Shown here: positions 10,094 to 21,139 of the stretch, piece by piece | Layout of the letters: each line of letters begins with the position of its first letter | Numbering within the stretch: position 1 is the stretch's first letter | DNA from: Symbiodinium natans | Taxonomy: Eukaryota; Sar; Dinophyceae; Suessiales; Symbiodiniaceae | Assembly: GCA_905221605.1 (NCBI GenBank) | Contig: CAJNDS010002452.1 | Span: forward strand, 291,501 to 355,500 | Direction of reading: 5' to 3' | Length of the DNA stretch: 64,000 nt | Position numbers and translations under genes: made by a program | The notes under the pieces: model-generated | What the model was told of the DNA's origin: nothing | What the model saw: the letters and a program-made list of their open reading frames with translations, nothing else | Database searches by the model: none

Positions 10094-12688
10094 GACGAAG
10101 GCAAATTGCACAGGAAAGCGGTCAGGGCTTCGCCCTTGAACCCGACATGCTTCAGAAGGGCTTCTGACTTTCACATCTCCTACATCCTTGGGAAGCAGCT
10201 CTTGGTGCGTCTGCATATGACTGGGTCACACAGCAAGAGCTCAGACCTCCAGGCCCGAAAACCGCCAACTTCTGCAGTAGCTGACTGCAGATTTCTTGCA
10301 AAACCTGAGCCTGAACCCCAAAAAGTTGAGAGCAGACCCCTCGAAGATCCTTGTTACCCTAAACCCTAAACCCTAAACCCCAAACCCTAAACCCTAAGCC
10401 CCAAAGTTTCCCGGAAAGGAACTCAAGCACGCATGCCTCGGCTCGGACCCAGAGGCTGGAGGTGTGCCACGCCTCGGTTTAGAATTTGGGGTTTGGGGTT
10501 TAGGGTTTAGGGTCTGGGGTTTAGGGTTTAGGGTTTAGGGTTCGGGTTTAGGGCTTATTTCGGCACCTGAACTGACAGGTCGAGGGGCTGGGCACATTTT
10601 GGTAGCCTAAACAAAACTACACGGGCTTGGGCCTAAACCCCCCACAATCCTCCGAAACCCTACAACCCCCCAGCCCCCAAAAATCCTCAAACCCTACTGC
10701 CGTGCCCCTAAATGAGATCGATCCTATACAAGCCCTCTCCCCAGAAAGCCAACAACCCAAGCCCTAAGCCCCTAGATCCCCAAACCCGACACCCCCAAAC
10801 CCTAAACCCCTCAAGCCCTCAACCCTAAACGGACCCAAACCCCTAAACCCCCAAACCCCCAAAACCCCTAAAGCCCTGGGTCCAATCTCATACCAGGGCC
10901 ACCGGCCCCTTTGGTGTAGATCGAAGCGTCGAGATTGAAGTCTTCCAGGTACCTCCACTTTGCAAGGAAGAACAGTACATCACGTGGGTACCCTTGGTGG
11001 CCCAGCAACTGCCTTTTCATGATAAGGCTACTTCAGACAGGGAACCTTGAACCAAAAAAAAGTGGCACAAGGATACCACTGGCTACCCAGGTACTATACA
11101 CAAACGTGGTATATGTGGGGATAGCCTGAAAATGACGATAGGCCCCCTGGTTCTTAGCAAGGAATGGGGGAATGAGGTACAGGCGAAGAAACTCTCGGCC
11201 GAGTCGCTTGTCCCAAAGCTTCTTGTACTCGATCGCAGACCTGGGCACACGGTGATTTACGAAATGATGTACCCGTAATGTCGGAAACCCCACATGGGAT
11301 TCATGCTCCAGCACAGAGGAAGGGAGGCACAAACAGAGCCTCGCCTCTTCCTAATCCCTAAACTCTAAACCCGAAAACCTAAACCATCAACCTTCAAACC
11401 CTACACCCTACACCCTAAACCCCAACCCTAAACCCTAAACCCTCAACCCTCAACCCTCAAGCCTCAAGCCTCAACCCTCAAGCCTCAACCCAACCTACAA
11501 TTCCGAAGTAAAGCAGGCGCCCGGGCGAGGTGTCAGCGTAGCGGTGGAAGTCGACGTCGATCACCGTGTAGGAGGCCTTCACCTGCAATCTTCTCGATTT
11601 TGGGCTTAGGGTTTAGGGTTTAGGGTTTAGGGTTTAGGATTTTGGGCTTAGGGTTTCGGGTTTCAGGGAGTTAGGTACCTTCTGTCCGATACCATTCCCT
11701 GAATAAGCCTTTACAGGATTCTGATTGCAGGGAACCGAATTCCCAAATCTTACTAAGAAGCCTAGTCTACGGTCAAAAATATGGGCCCTTGATTGTGGGT
11801 CCATACACACACCCCAAACCTGCAACCCCAAAGAACATGCAATAATTAAGGGCCTTCACATCCATACCAGCCTGTAACCCCACCTGTCACCCCAACAAAG
11901 GCAGGCTAAACTTCTGAACATCACCCTAAACCCGAAGCCCCAGGCCCCAAACCCGCAAGCCCAAACCCTCAACCCTAAACCCGCAGACCCGAGGATGGCC
12001 CTAGGCGTGGCTATGTCAATGTGCACCTGGCCATCACGGATCCACATGTAGTCCTGGTCCAGCAGCCACGCACAAGGGGGCGTTTAGGGTTTAGGGCCTT
12101 AGGGTTTAGGGTTTAGGGTTTGGGAGGGAGTTTAGGGTTTGTGATAGGTTTCAGGGAGAACTGCACTACAACGCAGCCTGGTGAGTGTTGTTGTTACAGA
12201 GGTGCTGGCATGGACGGGGGTGTGAGCTTTGGGCCCGTTTCGCAAAGATGACGGTTGATTGCTAGTCCGGAAATGCACCGAAAACTTCTAGGCAGAAAAC
12301 AAATGTTCAAAAACCGAGACCCCTCAATACCCGACCCCTTCCTGCAGATACTAAACACCCCAACGCCTCCGGCAGCTTAAAACAACATTCCGGCCCCTGA
12401 TCCTGCCTTCAAAACACTTGGGGTTCAAGGGATCCCCTCAATCAACCTGCAGGTTTTGTAGTCAAATTCCCTCCGGAATAATAGGTGCTATTCATGTACT
12501 TTAGACCCCGTAGGTGAGCGGTTTTTAACCCTGATGTAAACCATTTAAAGACCCTAAACACCCCCCTAACCCTAAACCCTGAAGCCCTCAAACCCCTAAG
12601 GACTGAAAGCCTTCTTGTCTTCCTTTCACCTCTCCGAACTCCCCATGAGACCCGGGTCCTTCGTGCTGTGCATCCCCGTGAGCCACGA
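10094..12688 (-). CDS. Multi-exon unidentified protein
   Basis: Minus exons with good splice signals: 12688-12630 (SWLTGMHSTKDPGLMGSSER), 12053-11989 or 12000 (DYMWIRDGQVHIDIATPR), 11582-11499 (VKASYTVIDVDFHRYADT...), 11240-11126 (SAIEYKKLWDKRLGREFLRL..., GC donor), 11008-10894 (LLGHQGYPRDVLFFLAKWRY..., GTATGA donor), 10606-10567, 10472-10437 (AWHTSSLWVRAE, GC donor), 10163-10094 (ALLKHVGFKGEALTAFLCNL, GTGAGG donor). 11240-11126 and 11008-10894 join in phase 0. Other joins are unresolved, so this could be more than one gene. Conserved-looking aromatic and charged residues argue for an enzyme-like protein, but I do not recognise the family. Confidence 0.5.
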
Positions 12689-12727
12689 CTGCGCAGGAGA
12701 AGGGGCTTGCTGTTGTTTGAGGTTTAG

Positions 12728-12805
12728 GATTTGCGGTTTAGGGTTTAGGGTTTAGGGTTTAGGGTTTAGGGTTTAGGGTTTAGGGTTTAGGGTTTAGGGT
12801 TTAGG
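12728..12805. repeat. Telomere-like TTTAGGG tract
   Basis: About ten perfect TTTAGGG units. A second tract at 13236-13350 carries a block of TTAGGGG units at its end. Confidence 0.95.
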
Positions 12806-13131
12806 TGTTGGTTTATAGAGCTCAGGGCTGTTTCTGTTTTCGGGCTTAGGGTTTGGGACTTTTGAGGGTTCAAAATCAGACATAGCACGTAGAGCAGCAT
12901 TTTTGACCATAGGTCCGTGTGAATCACCGCCAAAGCACAGCGGTCAGTGTCAATGATTGCCGCCAAGCTTGCCACAATCAGTATAGTCTTAGCTCTAAGC
13001 CACGTCCACTTCTTGGGTGGAGGGGGGGGGCTCATCTAAATTCTGACTTCTGAAACCCTAACACGCACCCTAAACCCTAAACCCTAAACCCTAAAGCCTA
13101 AACCCTAAACCCTAAACCCTAAACCCCGTAA

Positions 13132-13238
13132 CCTGCGGCAGACAACACTAACTGTGCAGGCACATGTCTGGACCTCGGCGAAAGTAAGGATCTGCCTCGG
13201 CAGCAGATGGCTGGCTCTTGGCAAGACAAACTCCACGG
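13132..13238 (-). CDS. Exon of an unidentified gene
   Basis: An open minus frame fills the island between two telomere-like tracts and reads VEFVLPRASHLLPRQILTF followed by a Cys-containing segment. Boundaries are not fixed. A plus-strand reading with a GTAAGG donor is possible but shorter. Confidence 0.35.
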
Positions 13239-13377
13239 GTTTAGGGTTTAGGGTTTAGGGTTTAGGGTTTAGGGTTTAGGGTATAGGGTTTAGGGTTTAG
13301 GGTTTAGGGTTTAGGAGTTAGGGGTTAGGGGTTAGGGGTTAGGGGTTAGGCTTAGGGTCAGGAAGAATGCACGAACT

Positions 13378-13473
13378 TTGGGATGTTCTCCCCTTATACT
13401 AACAGTCCTTAGTGGGGATTCTAGTAGCCCCGAAGCCCTATTAAGGACTGTTGGCATAAGGGGAACATCCCAA
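13378..13473. mobile_element. Inverted-repeat element, TTGGGATGTTC family (copy 2, intact)
   Basis: A 96-bp element starting TTGGGATGTTCTCCCCTTAT and ending ATAAGGGGAACATCCCAA. Perfect 8-bp target-site duplication CACGAACT at 13370-13377 and 13474-13481. The inner arms (ACTAACAGTCCTTA and its inverse) extend the hairpin to nearly the full length. Confidence 0.9.
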
Positions 13474-14091
13474 CACGAACTGTTCAACCGTAGTTGAAGA
13501 CCTCGAAGCCGCAAGCCTAACAAAAAACTCATTCTTCCTTGGGCCCGCTCTGCTCGAACTGTGACGCGATGATGGGAAACCGGTCGCCACCTCGAGTCTC
13601 CGAGTCGAATCTGAAAAGGGCTTTCGATGTTTTAGGCACAGAGTGCTATGAGCCTGAGTTCGGAGACGGGGGCTCTTAAGGCTTCTAGGGTCTATATGGG
13701 CTCCTTTAGCGCGACGCTTGAGTTTGCACAAGTTTCCGCGAGAGCGCGCGCGTGCCTAAAAATGTCTCGTGCGACTCGTGTGTTTCGGGCCATTGACAAT
13801 CATTTTGTATATTCATGTGCATCGTCAAATACATGCTATATACTTGAACATATACCTGTACATATGGTCAGTTCTCATCAAAGTGATGGTCCCGTTTTAA
13901 TTCGGGTACCGTCAATATATGGCGCCGCTTAACAATAGTAACCCGTTCTGTCCAGTCTCCCCGAAGTTAATTGTCCAGCCTCTCAAGGGATTATATAGAA
14001 ATTATGATTCTCATACCCCAAAAAAGTCTAAACCCTGAACCTTAAACCCTAAACCTAAACTCTAAACCCTAAACCTACTACTAAGCATAGA

Positions 14092-16446
14092 CTCGCTCGC
14101 GCGTGGTGAATCTTGTTTTCTGAGCTGGGACCCACGGCGATGCAGAAGATAGGCTCGGAAGTCCTCCATCCAGCACCTGCAAGGTTTAGGGTCGTTTAGG
14201 GTTAGTTGTTTAGGGTTTAAGGGTTTAGGGGCTTAGGGTTTAGGGGTTTAGGGGTTTGGGGCTTAGGGGTTTAGGGTTTAGGTGTTTGGAGCTTAGGAGT
14301 TGGGGCTTAGGGGTTGGGGGTTTCCTGTGACCGGTAGGCTATGTGGGGGTTTCCGAAACAATGTGGGCCCCGAATGAGAGGAGGAGCATCTTCGGAGCAG
14401 ACTAGGGGCAGCCCTTGTTTCGGGAAACAGCCACGTGAAAACAAACCCGGAACCCAACCTCATAGGCCGAAGCCACGAAACCTCTCTTCTCCCTCACAGC
14501 AAGGTTCCATATCCTGAAGGCAGCAGAATCCCCCCCCCCATGTGGTGACAATATACAAAAAGATCTCCACTATAACTGGTAAGCCTACTCTCTATGCTTT
14601 ACACAGATCTTCCAAAACCCTCCATTAAAGAATGTACCCTAATTCATACAAAGGATCCCTCAGTATAAATTAGGGTATACTCCTTCATTAAGGGGGTTTT
14701 TCGAAGATCTGGGTACACAATGACAACCCTAAGCCCTAAGCCCTAAGCCCTAAGCCCTAAACCCTAAACCCTAAACCCTAAACCCTAAACCCTAAACCCT
14801 GAGGCTCGACAACGTTGAGCTTTCGGTCCCTTCTGGGCAGCCGGCTTGCGCTCCACGACGCGGAGCTCTTTTGGAAGGTTGGTGCAGAAGCTGTACCTGG
14901 GGTTTAGGGTTTAGGGTTTAGGGTTTAGGGTTTAGGGTTTAGGGTTTAGGGTTTAGGGTTTAGGGTTTAGAGTTTAGGCTTTAGGGTTTAGGGCCAGGGT
15001 GCCGCCGCGAAGGTCCAGGTACTCTTATAGGACTTGTATAGGACTTAAGGTCCAGGTGCTCTTATAGGACTTGGCCACTTCCCCTCAGTTCAGTGCACCA
15101 GCAAAGAAAAATGGCGGGGGGGGGCACATATTGCGCTGCGCCCATGGTTGGCTCACCTTCCAAGACAAGCATGTCTCACATCATCATAAAGGCTTCGTAG
15201 CATGGCGACTTTAAGCAAGGCTCCGACGTTCGCTGCAGAATCAGGTGGACACCCAGCTGGAATCAGCCCAAAATGTACAAACTCTGCGGATTAAGTGCGT
15301 CTGTGTTCACTTGCCGCATCTCGAAGATGATGTTCAACAACCAGTGGTTCCAGACCGTTGTACACATTGACATACAGCAATTCTATAACACTACTGGGTT
15401 GGCCTTTAAACCCTCTGAAACATATTTATATATAGGGTCCCTTAGAAACCCAAACAAGGAAAATAGAAAATGTCCCAATAACCAACCCAAACTAGTATAC
15501 AGTATACACCCACGGGCCCGCACATCCCAGCTGCCTGATGCAACTCCGCGAACTGCCAGCCGTTTTCCAGATCAACCTCCGCAGGTCTTGGAGTCTCGAT
15601 CTTCATTCCAGGGTTTAGGGTTTAGGGTTTAGGGTTTGGGGTTTGGGGTTTGGGGTTTGGGGTTTGGGGTTTAGGGTTTAGGCCGGCAATGCAAAGGCAC
15701 TGCGTGTCAATTTCAGCTGCTGCTGCTTGCAAGGTGGATTCGCGAAACATGGTCCGGAATTATGTCGTACGCATTCATGCGTTCTGTGCCCCCTTGCGTA
15801 GGTTTTCAAGCAGCCCAGGTTGCTCGTACGTTCACTCTTCTGTGTCTTTGTCAATCGCGGAAGGGGCACCCTAAACCCTAAACCCTAAACCCTGAACCCT
15901 AAACCCGGCCACACGAATCACGACTCGTTCCCCCACGCGCCGCGATGCCCTCCTAGCAGTCAAGTGCTTAAGCACCTTTTGGGGCCAAATGAACCCTAAA
16001 ACTGGGGCCATATACCCTATACTACGAGAATCCCTACTAAGGCTAATATGAAGCATAAACCCTTTTAAGGTTCCTTTGGTCCTTATAAGGCCTTAAGGCC
16101 TTCGTCAATTCTCAACCCCACGGTGCCAGCCTCCCCCAGGAGCTTCGCCGACGTTGTGACCTGGCCACGCTGTCAGAGAACCACAAACATGTGGGGATTT
16201 AGGAAAGTAGGTTTAGGGTTTGGGGTTTAGGGTTTAGGGTTTAGGGTTTAGGGTTCAGGGTTTAGGGTTTAGGGTTTAGGGGATTTAAGGTTTAGGGTTT
16301 AGGACCCCAAGAAGGTACCCCTAATTTCGAAAACCCCCATGTAGCTAGGAAGGTTTAGGGCCCGCCGATCGGGACTTAGAGGCATTGTCCCCCCAGCGCA
16401 AGCCTCGATACCAAAGATGATGTCGATGGTGGCGCGGTTGGCAGGC
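14092..16446 (-). CDS. Multi-exon unidentified gene
   Basis: Minus exons: 16446-16404 (PANRATIDIIFGIE, GC donor), 16160-16104 (VTTSAKLLGEAGTVGLRID, GA donor), 15975-15905 (VLKHLTARRASRRVGERVV...), 15783-15731 (MNAYDIIPDHVSRIHL, GC donor), 15613-15527 (IETPRPAEVDLENGWQFAEL...), about 15365-15285 (TTVWNHWLLNIIFEMRQ...), 15232-15157 (NVGALLKVAMLRSLYDDVRH..., GTGAGC donor), 14896-14800 (YSFCTNLPKELRVVERK...), 14176-14092 (CWMEDFRAYLLHRRGSQ...). The first three join in phase 0. An inverted-repeat element fills the 16103-15976 intron exactly. Grouping of the later exons is by position. Family not recognised. Confidence 0.5.
14604..14711. mobile_element. Inverted-repeat element, CAGATCTTCCAAAACCC family (copy 1)
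   Basis: Ends are CAGATCTTCCAAAACCCTCC and GGGGGTTTTTCGAAGATCTG; the core has AAAGGATCCCTCAGTATAAATT. A second copy lies at 42079-42176. Neither has coding capacity. Confidence 0.75.
14909..14992. repeat. Telomere-like TTTAGGG tract
   Basis: About twelve TTTAGGG units in an intron. CCCTAAA units lie just upstream at 14725-14800, so two tracts in opposite orientation flank one exon. Confidence 0.9.
15976..16103 (-). mobile_element. Introner-family element filling an intron
   Basis: This related copy of the 7182-7301 element (shared GGGGCCAAATGAACCCTAAA and GGCCATATACCCTATACTA) lies between two minus exons. Its one end, CCCCAAAAG, is the 3' splice site of the exon reading VLKHLTARRASRR. The other end abuts VGLRID, where GA is the only in-phase donor. 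Confidence 0.7.
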
Positions 16447-16887
16447 CTGTAAGGCGTAAGGCTTCGAGGACGCGGTGTCGCTCCAGTCGGTTTTGGGGGG
16501 ATGGGTTCAAGGCAGGCTCCTGAGCATGCTCACTTCCATTGCTGAGGCGATTGCTTGTTTCGCCCTAAATCGTCCGGACTTAGCTTGTTAAGGGTTCGGG
16601 ATTTCGGGTGACAAGGGGCACAGACCAGGAGAGCTGCTGGTGTCGCAATTCAGGTGACAACGCGCAACAAGGAGCCGAAACCTTAACACTGACAGGAGCC
16701 TGCTTCTTCCTTACCCTAACCTCTGAGGAGTCCGTCAAGGGCAGGCTCCAGACAACCACTTGAAGCTTGAAACTGTAACCAGCCCGAACCGTTGCATGTT
16801 CGCAAGCCATGTCGGGAATGCCCAGTTGCCCTTTTTCATGCGTGGTAAGGTGCAGGCAGGCCATGCACCTTCAAACTCAGGCTTCTA

Positions 16888-17175
16888 CTAAGGACAGTCT
16901 CCATACTGAAACACTGGGCAATCTCTGGAACAGTGTCCCGAGTTGTCTACGTACATGTGCCCGCGGCTCTTGCACCGGCAGCAAGCTTTCTTGCCCTCTT
17001 CTTCCTTGCCGCCAGCCTCCTGGCTCACATGTTCATGGATATCCGTTTCTTGGGCACTCTGGCCATCCTGGTTGCCCTTGCTGTCAAGGTGACCATGACC
17101 TTCAACCTCCGTCCGAACTGCAGGAACGCAGGCGACCGCGAGCACGGAGAGAAACACACGAAGAAGCATTGCCAT
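16888..17175 (-). CDS. Small secreted Cys-rich protein
   Basis: An intact ATG-to-stop frame of 95 residues. Residues 1-22 (MAMLLRVFLSVLAVACVPAV) are a clear signal peptide. The middle is His/Gln/Glu-rich and hydrophilic. The C-terminal third has a compact cysteine pattern, CCRCKSRGHMYVDNSGHCSR followed by two more Cys. This suggests a small disulfide-bonded secreted or vacuolar protein. No intron is needed. It lies between two oppositely oriented multi-exon genes. I do not recognise the family; zinc or metal binding is also possible. Confidence 0.65.
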   Translation of the reverse strand: MAMLLRVFLSVLAVACVPAVRTEVEGHGHLDSKGNQDGQSAQETDIHEHVSQEAGGKEEEGKKACCRCKSRGHMYVDNSGHCSRDCPVFQYGDCP

Positions 17176-17433
17176 TGCGCAGCCAAAGGGACGCTACAGC
17201 ACCTTGCTGGTAGGTGATGGTTTGGGATCCAAGGACTCTTGTAGAGTTGAGCCAGCAACCACACAAAGCAGCGGACAAGTCCAGGGACTAAAGGGTCGCA
17301 AGACAAATCCAGGCATCACGCTGAGGGTTTAGGGCTTTAGGGCTCTGGGGGCTTTAGGGACTTGAAGGACTATACGCCTTAGGGCTTTGGGGCTTTAGGG
17401 GTTTAAAGATTTCAGCACGCACCATTGTTTTAG

Positions 17434-19617
17434 GTCGCCAGATACTCGTATCAAAGGGGGTGTCTTCGAAAAGGACCGCCAGAGAGAAAGGCGGCTGTGG
17501 GTTCTTGAGTCTTCAGCTAGGCCTCACAGGGTAACATCAAAAACCTCGAATTCTAAACCCCTGGAGAATTCTTTGAGAACGTCCAGCTCCCAAAAGCTTC
17601 TGAGGCGCGCACGCAACAGTCCATTCCGATGGGCCTGGGATCAAGCCAGTGGCTGCAAAGACACTTGGGCATTTCTCACGAAGCCAAGATTCTTGGTTTG
17701 TTGACCCTAAACCAAACCCTAACCCTAACCCCTAAACCCTCAACCCTAAACCCTAAACCCTAAACCCTCAACCCAAATTTCCCCAGACCGTGCGCCGCAG
17801 TGAGATAGGGTGAAAAAGCTGATGGAGCATGAACTGGGGTATTGTTCCCAATATGGTATCTACCCCAACATGCGATAGTTTTTTCTAGGAAACACAAAAG
17901 AAGGGTACCCCTGTTTTGGGACACCCTCTCCCCCCCCCCCCCCCCCAATTACAGCGGAGAAGGAATTGCAAACGGCACAAAAGCCCTTGAACACATGAGT
18001 ATGTCCCAAAATTGGGATACCCCTTGTATATCCCAATAGAATAGAATCATAAACCCTAAACCCTGAACCCTGCCTGAACCCTGAACCCTGAACCCTAAAC
18101 CCTGAACCCTAAACCCTAAACCCTAAACCCTAACCCTAGACCCCCACGTGAAGCTTCAGATCTCATGACACCACACCAGCGCAGTGACAGGAGCTACTTG
18201 GAGCACGCATGGAGACACACGCGCAACCTTGTTCAGGGTTTCGGGCTTAGGGGTTCAGGGTTTAGGGGTTTAGGGTTTGGGGCTAAGGTTTAGGGTTTAG
18301 GGTTTAGGGTTTAGGGTTTAGGGTTTAGGGTTTAGGGTTTAGGGTTTAGGGTTTAGGGTTTAGGGTTTAGGGCTGAGGGCTTAGGGCTAACCCAAGAACA
18401 AGCGATCTGGGACGAAGCCAGCAAACGTCAGCGCGCGCCCTCAGGCCCGGGCTCAAGTTCTGCAGCCAGCGCGGCTGCGCGGAAGCCTCTGCTCAAAAAG
18501 GCTTTCTGGTTTAGGGGTTTAGGGTTTAGGGTCTAGGGGTTTAGGGGTTTCGGGGTTTAGGGGTTTACGGGTCTAGGGGTTTTGGGGTTGAGTGATGGGT
18601 TTAGGTTTCAGGGTGCCGCCGCCAAACTCCAACGAAGTAAAAACTTAACCTGCTCTCGGCGAACTATTGAACATGCCGGCATCTGGCACAAGCGCTGAGC
18701 TTGCGTCGTGATGGCTAGGACCATGAAACTGAGAACTCTTAAGAATCCTAAGAAGCCCCCCCCAAACCCTAAACCCTAAACCCTAAACCCTAAACCCTAA
18801 ACCCCACGAGTTAGGAAGTCGTTTCCACAAGGTTCACTTCCCCTCTGCCTCGCCGAAGTCTGCTTCGGTTGGAGGGCTCCTCACCAGTGGGCCAGCCAGC
18901 AGCGCCTGGACAAGGGAGGTATGAAAGCTACCTTGTGCGGATTCTTTCTCACTGCTGTGGATATTGGGTATTTCCTGTGTGTTTAGAAGGTTTGTAGATG
19001 TAGCTGCCATTGACATCGGCGACTTGGTTTATCATGTAGACATCGGCGACTTGGTGTATCATGTAGATAGAGGCTTATGGCCCTTCATGACTCTTGCATT
19101 TCTTTGCAAAGAACTTCGCCGAGCTTGGCTGTATACACGGCTGCCTTTTAACACCATTTCTGGATCTAATACAGCGGATCACAGGTCTCGCACAGCTTGT
19201 CGCCTCCTCAGCAGCTTTCGGCTTCGTGGCCGCTTGTGGGCCTGGTCGACCTGAAGCAAATAATACTAGCAGGTTTAAGGTTTAGGGTTTAGGGTTTAGG
19301 TTTTAGGGTTTAGGGTTTAGGGTTTAGGGTTTAGGGTTTAGGGTTTAGGGTTTAGGGTTTAGGGTTTAGGGTTTAGGGGGGCGTGCGCAGCGGTTCAGGG
19401 AGAGATCCCCTCTGTGCGGTTCCCTTTGCTAGCAGGTATGAAGATAACTATCGAGTTCTAGGGTGGCCGGCAACTGCATCGCTCCGATGATTGCAGGGCG
19501 CGATTTAGCGGTGTCTATCAGCTTCATGAGCGCGGATGCTCCATGGTGACGACAACCGACAAGACCTGCCTTTTCTGCAACGGCGCTATCTGCGTGAGCA
19601 AGGAGGATCTAGTCTAA
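17434..19617 (+). CDS. Plus-strand multi-exon gene ending in a Cys-containing tail
   Basis: Plus exons with matching phases: 17434-17530 (SPDTRIKGGVFEKDRQRERR..., TTTTAG acceptor, GTAACA donor), 17587-17695 (LPKASEARTQQSIPMGLGS...), 18160-18230 (LMTPHQRSDRSYLEHAWRHT...), about 18397-18509 (QAIWDEASKRQRAPSGPGSS...), 19391-19435 (GSGRDPLCAVPFAS, GTATGA donor) and terminal 19497-19617 (ARFSGVYQLHERGCSMVTTT..., then TCLFCNGAIC) with stop TAA. The first three exons and the last two join in phase. The CxxC near the end hints at a metal site. An island at 19192-19249 (LAQLVASSAAFGFVAACGPG) may be a further exon. Family not recognised. Confidence 0.55.
18270..18372. repeat. Telomere-like TTTAGGG tract
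   Basis: About thirteen TTTAGGG units in an intron of the plus-strand gene. A similar tract lies at 19268-19378. Confidence 0.95.
19268..19378. repeat. Telomere-like TTTAGGG tract
   Basis: About fifteen TTTAGGG units just upstream of the exon at 19391. Confidence 0.95.
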
Positions 19618-19751
19618 GTAGACCCAGCAGCAGGCCCGAACAAAAACAAATGCCCTAAACCCTCCTACTGCACCCGAATACTACACCCTTAAACCCTGAA
19701 CTCCATCCTAAACCCTAAACCCTAAACCCTAAACCGCACCCCAAACATCCG

Positions 19752-19829
19752 GCGAAGCGCAGAGCCCGCATCCGGCCTCGAGCTGGCTTGCTGGAGGACT
19801 GCAAGCGTCGGGTCGTCACATTGAGGTCG
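19752..19829 (-). CDS. Exon of an unidentified minus-strand gene
   Basis: After a CTCCAG acceptor the frame reads GDLNVTTRRLQSSSKPARGR and stays open into a CCCTAAA tract. Basic and Ser-rich. A single exon. Confidence 0.35.
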
Positions 19830-20003
19830 CCTGGAGCTCCCAACAGAGGTGGCGCTGGGAACTCTGTTGGGTTTTTGCAGTTTTTGGGCTTAAACCCTGA
19901 AACCTAGACCCTAAACCCAGAGGTGCTTGTAGCAACAGAAGGGTGATTTTGAGGGGTCCAGGTTCGGGTTTGCGGCAGGGGCGGAGCCAGCTCAGGGCCC
20001 TGA

Positions 20004-20243
20004 ATGCTAAAAGTCTTGGACCATGGAAGCAAGAAACTTCATGATATGACCCTGACTCACAAACGGGTGCAGTTGTGGCGTGCTTTCGGGCATGTGTTGA
20101 ACTACATCGGCGGTATTGACTGTCCTGGCTGTGTTTGCCCGCCATTCCCACTCGCTTCTTGTGAACTTCTTGTGTATGATTCAGTCCCTGATCAGTTTCT
20201 GCAAAATAGCTACCTAGACCCCTGGGAGGATCCAAAAAGGTAG
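20004..20243 (+). CDS. Possible plus-strand exon
   Basis: An open frame containing THKRVQLWRAFGHVLNYIGG followed by a Cys/Pro segment looks protein-like, but no family match or clear splice sites support it. It overlaps the start of the inverted repeat at 20218. Confidence 0.25.
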   Translation: MLKVLDHGSKKLHDMTLTHKRVQLWRAFGHVLNYIGGIDCPGCVCPPFPLASCELLVYDSVPDQFLQNSYLDPWEDPKR

Positions 20244-20290
20244 TTTCCTAAACATGACCCAAGAGTATAGGCTACTTTTTGGATCCTCCC
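20218..20290. mobile_element. Inverted-repeat element (GGGAGGATCCAAAAAGGTAG)
   Basis: The arms GGGAGGATCCAAAAAGGTAG and CTACTTTTTGGATCCTCCC flank a short AT-rich loop. A distantly similar AAGGATCC pair lies at 52660-52730. It looks like a miniature DNA element. Confidence 0.6.
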
Positions 20291-20439
20291 AAGGCTCCAG
20301 ATACCAGGGAAGCCAATTTAGCACAATCCAAGTGGCTGATGGTAGGGATCGACAGCTCACCCACCTGCACCCGGGCAAGCAAGCTGAGCACGCAACGGAA
20401 GCTGTTCAGAGTATGCACATGTGTGTATTTCATAAGTAT

Positions 20440-20461
20440 CTCTCTCTCTCTCTCTCTCTCT
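20440..20461. repeat. (TC)n microsatellite
   Basis: About eleven TC dinucleotides. A minus exon reading FRCVLSLLARVQ with a GTGGGT donor may lie just beside it (20395-20358). Confidence 0.85.
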
Positions 20462-20582
20462 GTGAGCTATTCTGCTTAGGTTTTAGGGTTTGGGGAATAC
20501 CTGGACCCCAGCTCCAGCCAGCAAACAACACCTCGTAGATCCCACAAAAACCTGCGCCTGTGAAGACCCTCACGGCACGGGT

Positions 20583-20837
20583 TTACTCATCAAGACAAGC
20601 CCTGCGGGACATCGGCAGAGCTGCTGTTCGTCTATTTGAGACAAAGATCTCTGAAGATCCGACCTGCCCTGTACTGCAAGCATTGACACAGGCCTTCTCC
20701 CATCCGCTGCCCAACCTAAGCATTTGCAAGCCGAATGCCTTCTCAGCGCTGAACAGGTCGCACTGCATCTTGCATACATCAACAGCACGCAGAATAACTT
20801 GCGGGGACAGAGATGCGAAGAACGTGCTGCTTGTACG
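20583..20837 (-). CDS. Terminal exon of an unidentified gene
   Basis: A TTTTTGCCCCTAG acceptor precedes an 84-codon open frame that starts RTSSTFFASLSPQVILRAVD and ends SRRACLDE with a TAA stop. Long, well-composed and splice-supported, so probably real. A longer overlapping frame on the same strand (to 21016) is the likely shadow, although its 5' part (FIEEAPAPLKMCRSDVCEG) could be an upstream exon. Confidence 0.5.
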   Translation of the reverse strand, partial: RTSSTFFASLSPQVILRAVDVCKMQCDLFSAEKAFGLQMLRLGSGWEKACVNACSTGQVGSSEIFVSNRRTAALPMSRRACLDE

Positions 20838-21139
20838 CTAGGGGCAAAAAGTAGGATGTCCAAGCCCCACACATTTTGCAGGACCAGGTCGTGCAAAAGC
20901 ACATGTCCTTCACACACGTCGCTTCTGCACATCTTCAACGGAGCTGGCGCTTCTTCTATGAATTTGACTGAGAGCCCCCATCCAAAGGAGTCTAAAATCT
21001 TGATCAACCCCCACATGCGGGCGAACTCACATCATTGCAGGGTTCGTAAGGGAGGGGGGGCTTCATGGGGGGTAGGTACCTAGGGAACCTCAGGGAACCT
21101 CAGGGAAGCTTAGGGAGCTTTCGAGTGGGGGAACGTTGG

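Noticed and set aside
12130-12260. Plus-strand exon pair around GCCTG-GTGAGTG and TTGTTACAG
   Set aside because: The implied intron is only about 19 bp and the join creates a stop codon.
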